Source: Prevotellaceae bacterium UBA3646 (GTDB lineage: Bacteria; Bacteroidota; Bacteroidia; Bacteroidales; Bacteroidaceae). Taken from it: a stretch of DNA of 20,453 bases. The position numbers and the translations under genes are program-made. Of the stretch, positions 8,493 through 14,391 are shown piece by piece. Every line of letters starts with the position of its first letter. Position 1 is the first letter of the stretch. The notes beneath the pieces were generated by a model. That model was not told the DNA's origin and searched no databases. It worked only from the letters and a program-made list of their open reading frames with translations. The DNA is taken from NCBI GenBank assembly GCA_002373535.1, contig DFKL01000160.1:1-20453 (forward strand). The letters are read 5' to 3'.

Positions 8493-10023
8493 ATTCCTTT
8501 TCTATTATATTCAACATCTTGACCACGGCCTTGATTGCCGCTTCCGTCTGGTCGGCATCCAGGCCACGAGTACGATACGTCTTGTCATTGAAGTCCCACG
8601 TGATTACCGCCTGTACCAAGGCATCAGTGCGACCGCCGGGAGGAATGGAGACGGCATAGTTGGTAAGCCACGGGAACCTGCGGTCCAGCTTGTCCCTGTA
8701 TATATGTCGTATGGCACGCACGAATGCATCAAACTGGCCGTCACCGGCTGCCTGCTCGTCATAGACCTTGCCGTTGACCTCCATCCTGATACTGGCCAGG
8801 GGACGCAGGCCGTATGCCGTAGTCACAACGTACGACAGCAGTCTGACATGCTCGTCGGCTACACCGTGGTGCAGTACGTCGGCGATGATGAACGGCAGAT
8901 CCTCCTGAGTGACCAGTTCCTTCTTGTCTCCCAGCTCTATGATTCGTTCCGTGACACGCCGTGTCTGCCCGGGCGTCAGCTCCAGACCCAGTTCCTCCAG
9001 GTTCCTCACTATGTTGGCCTTGCCGCTGCTCTTGCCCAGGGCATACTCGCGCCTGCGGCCGAAACGCTCGGGCAACAACCCGTTCATGTATAGTCCGCCC
9101 TTGTTGTCGCCGTCGGCATGTACGCCGGCAACCTGTGTGAACACGCTGTCGCCGGTTATGGGCATGTTGGGCGGGACGGCTATCCCGCTGTAGTTCTCCA
9201 CGAGGCGGCTTACGCTTATCAGCTGTTCCTCGCTGACGTTCGTCGCCACGTGCATGTGATCCCTCAGCACGGCCTGTACGCTGGCCAGCGGGGCGTTGCC
9301 GGCACGCTCGCCCAATCCGTTAACGCTGGTATGCACCCCACGGCAGCCACCTGCCACGGCAGCCATTACGTTACCTATGGCCATACCGTAGTCGTTGTGG
9401 GCATGAAAGTCAAAGTGACGGTCAGGATAGCGCTCTACCATCTGCCTCACGTACTCCATGGTGCTGATTGGATTCAGCACCCCCAGGGTATCGGGCAGCA
9501 TGTAGCGGTCCACAGGGGTCTTGCCCAGAGCGTCGACAAGCGCAAAAACATACTCCGGGTCATCCTTGATGCCGTTGCTCCAGTCCTCCAGGTACACGTT
9601 CACGTATATACCCATCTGCGTGGCGTATTCCACCACGCTGACGATATCCGCCACATGCTCCTCTGCCGTCTTGTTCAACTGCCCCTCGCAATGGCGGCGG
9701 CTGCCTTTGCACAACAGGTTCATGTGACGGCATCCGGTATCGCATATCCAGTCTACGCTCGTGCCTCCGTCGCAGAATCCCAAGACCTCCACACAGTCTA
9801 TCTTGCCGGCTCGCCGTGCCCATAGACAAATACTGCGCACGGCTTCCTTCTCGCCATCCGACACACGGGCAGAAGCTACCTCGATACGATCTACGTTAAC
9901 CTTCTGCAGCAACTCGCGGGCAACCATCAGCTTCTCGTTGGGCATGAAGCTCACGCCGCTGGTCTGCTCGCCGTCGCGCAGCGTCGTATCCATTATCTCG
10001 ATGTGCCTTGCCTGCTCTCCCAC
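8461..10023 (-). CDS. Second 2-isopropylmalate synthase family enzyme, probable (R)-citramalate synthase
   Basis: A 520-aa DRE-TIM acyltransferase: DTTLRDGEQ (12-20), HAHND metal site (His207, His209), NGLGERAGN (235-243), GVHADGDNKGG (300-310), LGKSSGKANIV (329-339) and a C-terminal LeuA-type allosteric domain from about residue 395. True LeuA is encoded first in the same operon, and this paralogue is clearly different (EVASARVSDGE where LeuA has EAGFPVSSPGD). Sitting between leuD and leuB, it most plausibly condenses acetyl-CoA with pyruvate to citramalate, which LeuCD and LeuB would turn into 2-oxobutyrate for isoleucine. That specificity is inference; a second isopropylmalate synthase is the alternative. 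I chose the GTG at 10023 because AAAGGA lies 7 nt upstream and because the first strand (HIEI) is kept; the rival ATG at 9993 would begin at MDTTLRDG and form TAATG with the leuD stop. Confidence 0.9.
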   Translation of the reverse strand: MGEQARHIEIMDTTLRDGEQTSGVSFMPNEKLMVARELLQKVNVDRIEVASARVSDGEKEAVRSICLWARRAGKIDCVEVLGFCDGGTSVDWICDTGCRHMNLLCKGSRRHCEGQLNKTAEEHVADIVSVVEYATQMGIYVNVYLEDWSNGIKDDPEYVFALVDALGKTPVDRYMLPDTLGVLNPISTMEYVRQMVERYPDRHFDFHAHNDYGMAIGNVMAAVAGGCRGVHTSVNGLGERAGNAPLASVQAVLRDHMHVATNVSEEQLISVSRLVENYSGIAVPPNMPITGDSVFTQVAGVHADGDNKGGLYMNGLLPERFGRRREYALGKSSGKANIVRNLEELGLELTPGQTRRVTERIIELGDKKELVTQEDLPFIIADVLHHGVADEHVRLLSYVVTTAYGLRPLASIRMEVNGKVYDEQAAGDGQFDAFVRAIRHIYRDKLDRRFPWLTNYAVSIPPGGRTDALVQAVITWDFNDKTYRTRGLDADQTEAAIKAVVKMLNIIEKEYESEDCSSGR

Positions 10024-10619
10024 TCTATTATCCTTTGCTTGTTGTCCAACAGGAAGTCTATGTCGTCAAAACCGTTCATAAGACAATACTTCTTGTATCC
10101 GTTTAGCGGGAATGACTCGCTGTGCCCCGTAGCCAGGTTAGTCACAGTCTGTCCGGGCACATCCACTAGGACCTGCGACTGCGGGTCTGCCTTCACCGTC
10201 TCGAACAGCTCCAGCTGCATCTCGCGCGACACCGTCACGGGCAACACGAAGCAGTTCAGCAGATTGTTGCGGTGTATGTCGGCAAACGAATTGCTTATGA
10301 CCACACGCACGCCATAGCCTGCTATGGCCCATGCCGCATGCTCACGGCTGCTGCCCGAGCCCCAGTTCTGACCTCCGATGATAATCTCGTGGACTCCCTT
10401 GCGCGGGGCCTCGCTGTATTCCGGCCTGTTCATCACGAAGCTCTCCACAGGACGACCCTCGGCATCATAGCGCAGGTCGTGCATGAAGGCTTCGCCATAG
10501 AACTTTGGGTCGCGCGTGGTGAAAGCCAGGTAGCGCGCCGGGATGATGTTGTCCGTATTGTTGTTGTCTATCTCTATAGGGATGCAGGTAGACTGGATTA
10601 TATCAAATTTCTCTCTCAT
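9993..10619 (-). CDS. leuD: 3-isopropylmalate dehydratase small subunit
   Basis: A 208-aa small subunit that pairs with LeuC to isomerise 2-isopropylmalate to 3-isopropylmalate (and probably citramalate to 3-methylmalate). Diagnostic features: an N-terminal swivelling-domain segment (IPIEIDNNNTDNIIPARYL), QNWGSGSSREHAAWAI with the GSGSSREH loop at 87-94, and ISNSFADIHRNNLLN (108-122), all standard for LeuD and the aconitase C-terminal domain. Length is normal. The ATG at 10619 is 6 bp downstream of the leuC stop, and the 3' end overlaps the next gene by 31 bp if that gene starts at its GTG, or by one base if it starts at ATG 9993. LeuC and LeuD are adjacent, as expected for a heterodimer. Confidence 0.96.
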   Translation of the reverse strand: MREKFDIIQSTCIPIEIDNNNTDNIIPARYLAFTTRDPKFYGEAFMHDLRYDAEGRPVESFVMNRPEYSEAPRKGVHEIIIGGQNWGSGSSREHAAWAIAGYGVRVVISNSFADIHRNNLLNCFVLPVTVSREMQLELFETVKADPQSQVLVDVPGQTVTNLATGHSESFPLNGYKKYCLMNGFDDIDFLLDNKQRIIEWESRQGTSR

Positions 10620-10625
10620 GGCTCA

Positions 10626-12017
10626 TTACATTTTTCTCGGGTCGGTTATCACCCCGGTTATCGCTGATGCCGCAACCGTCAGCGGCGAAGCCAGTATAGT
10701 ACGCGCCCCGGGGCCCTGACGCCCCACGAAGTTACGGTTAGACGTAGATATAGCCAACTTGCCGGCAGGCACCTTGTCAGGATTCATCGCCAGGCAACTT
10801 GAGCAAGAAGGCAGACGTACCTCAAATCCGGCTTCCTCCAGAACCTTGTCCAGACCCTCGGCGACAATCTGGTCACGCACCTGCCAGCTGCCAGGCACGA
10901 GCCAGGCTACGACTCCGTCGGCCTTTTTCCTGCCCTTCACCACAGATGCAAAGGCGCGGAAATCCTCGATGCGCCCGTTGGTACAAGCTCCAAGGAAGAT
11001 ATAGTCCACGGGGTGCCCCTCCAGCCGCTGGCCCGGTTCGAACTGCATATACTCCAGCATATCCCTGAGCTGTACCTGCTCTGCCTCGGACATCTCGTCC
11101 ATAGCTGGAACAGTACCGTCCACGGCAATGCCGGCTCCCGGATTGGTCCCGTATGTGATACGCGGAGCAATATCCTCGGCACGGAAGGTAACCTCCTTGT
11201 CGAACACGGCATCCTCATCACTCCTCAACAGCCTCCACTCCTCGACGGCGGCGTCCCAGTCCCTGCCCTTAGGTGCATACTCACGCCCCTTGAGGTACTC
11301 GAACGTCGTCTCGTCCGGAGCAATGATGCCGGCACGTGAGCCCATCTCTATACTCAGGTTAGACAGCGTGAGGCGGCCCTCCATGCTCATGTTGCGCACC
11401 GTGCTGCCGGCATACTCAACGGCATAGCCCGTGGCACCGCTCGTGGTCATACGGGCCATGATGTACAGGGCCACGTCCTTTGCCACGACGCCACGCTGCA
11501 GCTCACCCTCGATGTTGATACGCATAGTCCGGGGCTTAGACTGCAGGATGCACTGGCTGGCCAGGACCTGAGCTACCTCGCTGGTACCTATGCCCATGGC
11601 AATGGCTCCCACGGCACCGTGCGTACTGGTATGGCTGTCTCCGCAGACGATTGTCATGCCTGGCAGCGACAAGCCCTTCTCCGGCCCAACCACATGGATA
11701 ATGCCGTTGTCATGGGTACCCATGTCGAAATGCCTTATGCCGAACTCCTCGCAGTTGTTCTTCAGCGTCTCCACCTGCCTGCGACCTACGGGGTCGTCTA
11801 TACGCTCCTGCTGGTCACTGGGCGTGTTATGGTCCGGCATGGCCACCACCTTCTGCGGGCGGAATGCCCGTATACCCTTGTCCCTCAGTGTGTCAAAAGC
11901 CTGAGGACTCGTCACCTCGTGGGCATACAGCCTGTCAATGTACAGCTGCGTAGGACCGTCCTCCACATTCTGCACCACATGCTTGTCCCAAATCTTGTCA
12001 AACAATGTCTTACCCAT
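10626..12017 (-). CDS. leuC: 3-isopropylmalate dehydratase large subunit
   Basis: A 463-aa aconitase-superfamily large subunit carrying the 4Fe-4S cluster. Visible motifs: start GKTLFDKIWDKHVV, PDHNTPS (61-67), VCGDSHTSTHGAVGAIAMGIGTSEV (124-148), the first cluster cysteine in LGACTNGR (Cys345) and the second pair in PSCSSCLAMNP (Cys405, Cys408), then SNRNFVGRQGPGA near the C-terminus. All three ligands are present and the length is normal for the bacterial type that works with a separate LeuD. The start is clear because GKTLFDKIW is a standard LeuC N-terminus. It is separated from leuA by 50 bp containing an 11-bp direct repeat whose second copy covers the leuC start codon. Stop TAA is 6 bp before leuD. 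Confidence 0.97.
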   Translation of the reverse strand: MGKTLFDKIWDKHVVQNVEDGPTQLYIDRLYAHEVTSPQAFDTLRDKGIRAFRPQKVVAMPDHNTPSDQQERIDDPVGRRQVETLKNNCEEFGIRHFDMGTHDNGIIHVVGPEKGLSLPGMTIVCGDSHTSTHGAVGAIAMGIGTSEVAQVLASQCILQSKPRTMRINIEGELQRGVVAKDVALYIMARMTTSGATGYAVEYAGSTVRNMSMEGRLTLSNLSIEMGSRAGIIAPDETTFEYLKGREYAPKGRDWDAAVEEWRLLRSDEDAVFDKEVTFRAEDIAPRITYGTNPGAGIAVDGTVPAMDEMSEAEQVQLRDMLEYMQFEPGQRLEGHPVDYIFLGACTNGRIEDFRAFASVVKGRKKADGVVAWLVPGSWQVRDQIVAEGLDKVLEEAGFEVRLPSCSSCLAMNPDKVPAGKLAISTSNRNFVGRQGPGARTILASPLTVAASAITGVITDPRKM

Positions 12018-12058
12018 TATCCTGCCATGTTTTCTTTAGAATACTCAATTATCCTGCC
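12016..12058 (-). repeat. 11-bp direct repeat between leuA and leuC
   Basis: On the coding strand GGCAGGATAAT occurs twice in the 50-bp leuA-leuC gap: at 12048-12058 and at 12016-12026, with a 32-bp period. The second copy runs into the leuC start codon (GGCAGGATAATG). Both copies are perfect. It may be a trace of a local duplication of the start region or a binding site. The AGGA within it lies only 2 nt from the ATG, too close for a normal Shine-Dalgarno sequence. Confidence 0.75.
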
Positions 12059-12067
12059 GACACCGCA

Positions 12068-13567
12068 CTACCTGAACTTGTTGATGGCATCGATATATGC
12101 CTCCACGGCAGCCGTCACGATATCCGTATTGGCTCCGAAGCCATAGTATATATGCTTGTCATACTCCACAGACTGGTGAACCTTGGCCATGTCGTCGCTG
12201 CCCTTGCTGATAGCCTGTATAGTGAAGTCCTTCAGCGTCATGTCACGCCGTATTATAGACTTCAGTGCCTTCAGCGAGGCATCTACGGGTCCGTTGCCCG
12301 ATGCGGCCGCCTCGAACTTCTCCTTACCTACTATCAGGCCGATGCTGGCCACCGAGCGCGTACCCTTGCCGGCCGTAACCTGCAGGTAGTCCAGCTTAAC
12401 GTTCTGCGATGCCGAACGCTCCGCGCCGGCCAGTATCAGGATGTCGTCGTCCGTGACCTCCTTCTTCTTGTCGGCCAGCAACAGGAACTCCTTGTACAGG
12501 GCATCCAGCTTCTCACCGTCTATATCTATCCCGTTTATATGCAGGCGGTGCCTCAGGGCAGCACGACCGGAACGAGCCGTCAGCACGATGCTGGCCTCCT
12601 CGATACCCACCTCTCTCGGATCCATTATCTCGTAGGTCGAGGCATTCTTCAGCACACCGTCCTGATGTATACCGCTCGAGTGAGCAAAGGCATTCCTGCC
12701 CACCACGGCCTTGTTAGGCTGTACCGGCATGTTCATGAGCGACGACACCATGCGGCTGGTCGGATATATCTTCTGCGTATTTATGTTCGTCTCGATGCCA
12801 AGGTCGGGGTGAGTCCTGAAGATCATTGTGACCTCCTCCAGCGACGTATTGCCGGCACGCTCGCCGATACCGTTGATAGTCACCTCCACCTGCCGGGCAC
12901 CGTTCAGCACGCCGGCAACCGTATTGGCCGTAGCCATACCCAGGTCGTTATGGCAATGCGTAGACAGTATGCTCCTGCCGGCGGCAAAGGCATCCACGTG
13001 CTCGTACAGATACTTTATCTTCTCGCCATATTCATACGGTGTGCGGAATCCCGTCGTGTCCGGAATGTTGCACACTGTGGCGCCTGCCTTGGTAACGGCC
13101 TCGATGACCCGCGCCAGATACTCATTGTCGGTGCGACCGGCATCCTCGGCATAGAACTCCACGTCCTCGACATAGCGCTTGGCATACTTCACGGCTGCCA
13201 CAGCACGCTCTATGATCTCCTCGGGTGTCGAGTTGAACTTGTACCTGATATGGCTCTCGCTGGTACCTATACCTGTGTGTATACGTTTGTGCTTGGCATA
13301 GCTCAGGGCCTCCGCAGCCGCATCTATGTCCTTCTCCACGGCACGGGTCAAGGCACAGATCGTAGGCCACGTAACAGCCTTGGATATCTCCACCACGCTG
13401 TTAAAGTCTCCCGGCGAGCTCACAGGGAAGCCGGCCTCGATGACATCCACCCCCAGAGACTCCAGCTGACGGGCCACCTGAATCTTCTCCACCGTGTTCA
13501 ACTGGCATCCGGGAACCTGCTCTCCGTCGCGCAGCGTAGTATCAAAAATAAACAATCTGTCACTCAT
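12068..13567 (-). CDS. leuA: 2-isopropylmalate synthase
   Basis: First enzyme of leucine synthesis: acetyl-CoA plus 2-oxoisovalerate to 2-isopropylmalate. Starting at ATG 13567 the protein has 499 aa and begins MSDRLFIFDTTLRDGEQ, the usual LeuA N-terminus; an in-frame ATG at 13627 would add 20 unlikely residues and lies upstream of the probable promoter, so I reject it. Motifs: DTTLRDGEQVPG (9-20), STHCHNDLG metal site (His204, His206), NGIGERAGN (232-240), SSGIHQDG, and a C-terminal regulatory domain from about residue 370 that is normally the site of leucine feedback inhibition. It heads the operon, with a TATCTTTG box 28 bp before the ATG. The leader would be only about 20 nt, leaving no room for a peptide attenuator. 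Confidence 0.96.
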   Translation of the reverse strand: MSDRLFIFDTTLRDGEQVPGCQLNTVEKIQVARQLESLGVDVIEAGFPVSSPGDFNSVVEISKAVTWPTICALTRAVEKDIDAAAEALSYAKHKRIHTGIGTSESHIRYKFNSTPEEIIERAVAAVKYAKRYVEDVEFYAEDAGRTDNEYLARVIEAVTKAGATVCNIPDTTGFRTPYEYGEKIKYLYEHVDAFAAGRSILSTHCHNDLGMATANTVAGVLNGARQVEVTINGIGERAGNTSLEEVTMIFRTHPDLGIETNINTQKIYPTSRMVSSLMNMPVQPNKAVVGRNAFAHSSGIHQDGVLKNASTYEIMDPREVGIEEASIVLTARSGRAALRHRLHINGIDIDGEKLDALYKEFLLLADKKKEVTDDDILILAGAERSASQNVKLDYLQVTAGKGTRSVASIGLIVGKEKFEAAASGNGPVDASLKALKSIIRRDMTLKDFTIQAISKGSDDMAKVHQSVEYDKHIYYGFGANTDIVTAAVEAYIDAINKFR

Positions 13568-13594
13568 AGTACTAAAATAGTTACAATTTAGGCG

Positions 13595-13602
13595 CAAAGA
13601 TA
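13595..13602 (-). promoter_or_regulatory. Putative Bacteroidota -7 box of the leu operon
   Basis: The minus strand reads TATCTTTG, an exact match to the Bacteroides -7 consensus TAnnTTTG, with its downstream end 27 bases upstream of the leuA ATG at 13567. A T-rich run lies just upstream. No TTTG -33 box is found at the usual 19-21 bp spacing, so only the -7 element is clear. Position and orientation fit the operon promoter. Confidence 0.6.
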
Positions 13603-13668
13603 AGAAAAAAAGAAACATAATACACACTTTCGGGACAAATCAAGGCACAAAACACAAAAATAGCCCTT

Positions 13669-13760
13669 TCACTCCCCCACTACACCGGTACGACCGACAA
13701 GCCATCCACGGCGGATGGTCTGATCTTTACCTTTGCCGATGTCATCATATATCTTATTCG
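13669..13760. repeat. Possible dispersed intergenic repeat block
   Basis: A block less AT-rich than its surroundings, with the inverted repeat CCATCC-ACGGC-GGATGG at 13702-13718 (6-bp arms, 5-nt loop) and a TACCTTTG match to the -7 consensus on the plus strand at 13728-13735. The minus strand is open in two overlapping frames: one reads RRGWLVGRTGVVGE before a TGA at 13669, the other is a 22-codon ORF (13748-13680) ending AVDGLSVVPV. These have the feel of short hypothetical peptides annotated from intergenic repeats in Prevotella-like genomes, but that is unverified memory. There is no support for a real gene. Confidence 0.35.
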
Positions 13761-13802
13761 GACTGCTTATAGCTTAGAGAGGCGCTAAAGCGGGGGCTAA
13801 GA

Positions 13803-13865
13803 GTTTAAGGGGTTTAAGAAGTTTAAGGGGTTTAAGAAGTTTAAGGGGTTTAAGAAGTTTAAGGG
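13803..13865 (+). repeat. Seven tandem 9-bp repeats (GTTTAAGGG/GTTTAAGAA)
   Basis: Seven perfect head-to-tail 9-bp units alternate GTTTAAGGG and GTTTAAGAA (four and three copies), making an 18-bp higher-order period over 63 bp. Degenerate traces (CTAAGAGTTTAAG) lie just to the left. Similar GTTTAAG-type arrays occur between genes in Bacteroidales. Copy number probably varies between strains by slippage. No coding role is seen. Confidence 0.95.
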
Positions 13866-13937
13866 TGGATTGGAGTGCTGATTTTGTAAATATTTTTTAT
13901 TGGTAGTCGTTTAAGGCGTTGTATGTATGCCTTTTAA

Positions 13938-13993
13938 CGTTGATATAACGGTCTTTTATCGTTGAAATAACGTTGATATATCGTTGATATACA
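13938..13993 (+). repeat. Iteron-like array with 11-bp period (CGTTGATATAA)
   Basis: CGTTGATATAA (13938), CGTTGAAATAA (13960), CGTTGATATAT (13971) and CGTTGATATAC (13982) lie at multiples of 11 bp; the slot at 13949 holds a decayed copy matching 7 of 11 bases. The period is close to one helical turn, so bound proteins would lie on one face of the DNA. The last unit is also the left arm of an inverted repeat. This could be an operator or simply a decayed tandem repeat; no regulator is encoded nearby. Confidence 0.6.
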
Positions 13994-14014
13994 TATAAAA
14001 TATTGTATATCAAC
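13983..14014. promoter_or_regulatory. Perfect 11-bp inverted repeat, possible operator
   Basis: GTTGATATACA (13983-13993) and TGTATATCAAC (14004-14014) are exact reverse complements separated by a 10-nt AT-only spacer. Centre-to-centre spacing of 21 bp, about two helical turns, suits a dimeric DNA-binding protein. As a hairpin it would be AU-rich and has no U-tract after it, so it is a poor terminator. It lies about 380 bp upstream of the mscS-family gene. Confidence 0.5.
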
Positions 14015-14191
14015 ATGTTACACACTGACATTCTGGTCAAAAAACAGGGTGTGTATTGCACAAAATGGGCATGACGGATTGGGTGATGTAAATATTTTTC
14101 AATATGACTGGATTATTTCCCACCAAAAGATGACGGGGTATCCGTGAACAGTCTGTGGCTGAGAGACATCTTGTGATGCCATATCATCATC

Positions 14192-14213
14192 GGGGGGGAG
14201 GGGATGGTATGGG
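14192..14213 (+). other. G-quadruplex motif
   Basis: G-rich stretch: seven G, A, four G, ATGGTAT, three G. The seven-G run can supply two tracts with a one-base loop, giving four G3 tracts with loops of 1, 1 and 7, which fits the canonical G3+N1-7 rule. It lies upstream of the channel-gene promoter, so it would act as DNA rather than in the mRNA. The G7 run may also vary in length. Confidence 0.5.
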
Positions 14214-14330
14214 CATCCTTGAACGCGATAGCGGCACACAAACCAGGGCAAAACAGGAGTATAACTGGAAAAAACGGCAAAAAGGCTCACAAGACAAGCC
14301 GGAACTATTATATTTTCGGATTTTAAGTCG

Positions 14331-14338
14331 TATCTTTG
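14331..14338 (+). promoter_or_regulatory. Putative -7 box of the mscS-men operon
   Basis: TATCTTTG matches the Bacteroides -7 consensus exactly and is identical to the box before leuA. It ends 53 bases before the ATG at 14392, implying a leader of roughly 45-50 nt. No clear TTTG -33 element is at the expected spacing; the upstream sequence is AT-rich. No Shine-Dalgarno sequence precedes the ATG. Confidence 0.6.
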
Positions 14339-14391
14339 TGACAGGAATTAGACATAATCCGTAACCAAACGAAATACGACACGAGCATAAT

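Larger units (their letters stand above)
13885..14099 (+). repeat. Imperfect direct repeats flanking the AT-rich core
   Basis: TGTAAATATTTTT occurs at 13885-13897 and again at 14087-14099, 202 bp apart. Each copy is preceded within about 20 bp by GGATTGG (GGATTGGAGTG on the left, GGATTGGGTGA on the right). The pair brackets the iteron-like array and its inverted repeat, which may mark a duplicated or inserted segment. Confidence 0.55.
13568..14391. other. 824-bp divergent, repeat-rich intergenic region
   Basis: Region between the divergent leuA and mscS-family genes. It is much richer in A+T than the flanking genes and contains no ORF with recognisable features. From left to right it holds the leu -7 box, a GC-richer block at 13669-13760, seven tandem 9-bp units, an 11-bp-period array with an inverted repeat, an imperfect direct repeat pair, a G-quadruplex motif and the channel-gene -7 box. 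No tRNA, rRNA or riboswitch fold is recognisable. Confidence 0.8.

Noticed and set aside
12005..13591. A 528-codon plus-strand ORF covering nearly all of leuA
   Set aside because: Exactly antisense to a well-supported gene, with no family features; a codon-bias artefact.
13568..13627. 20-residue N-terminal extension of LeuA from ATG 13627
   Set aside because: It would overlap the TATCTTTG promoter box and adds residues absent from the LeuA family.
13739..13777. 12-codon plus-strand ORF (MSSYILFGLLIA) just after a TACCTTTG box, as a leader peptide
   Set aside because: It is on the wrong strand for the leu operon, would be leaderless, and is about 600 bp from the next plus-strand gene with repeats between.
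13866..14110. Replication origin
   Set aside because: Although AT-rich with iteron-like repeats, no convincing TTATNCACA DnaA boxes and no dnaA, dnaN or rep gene are visible.
14130..14200. Possible TPP riboswitch (GGGGTA ... GGCTGAGAGAC)
   Set aside because: Only the CTGAGA half is present; the second conserved half (ACCTGAT ... GCGTAGGGAA) is missing and no thiamine gene follows.
14099..14364. Small ORFs on both strands (63 codons minus, 69 codons plus) upstream of the channel gene
   Set aside because: No recognisable features, they overlap each other and the G-rich motif, and the plus-strand one covers the promoter box.
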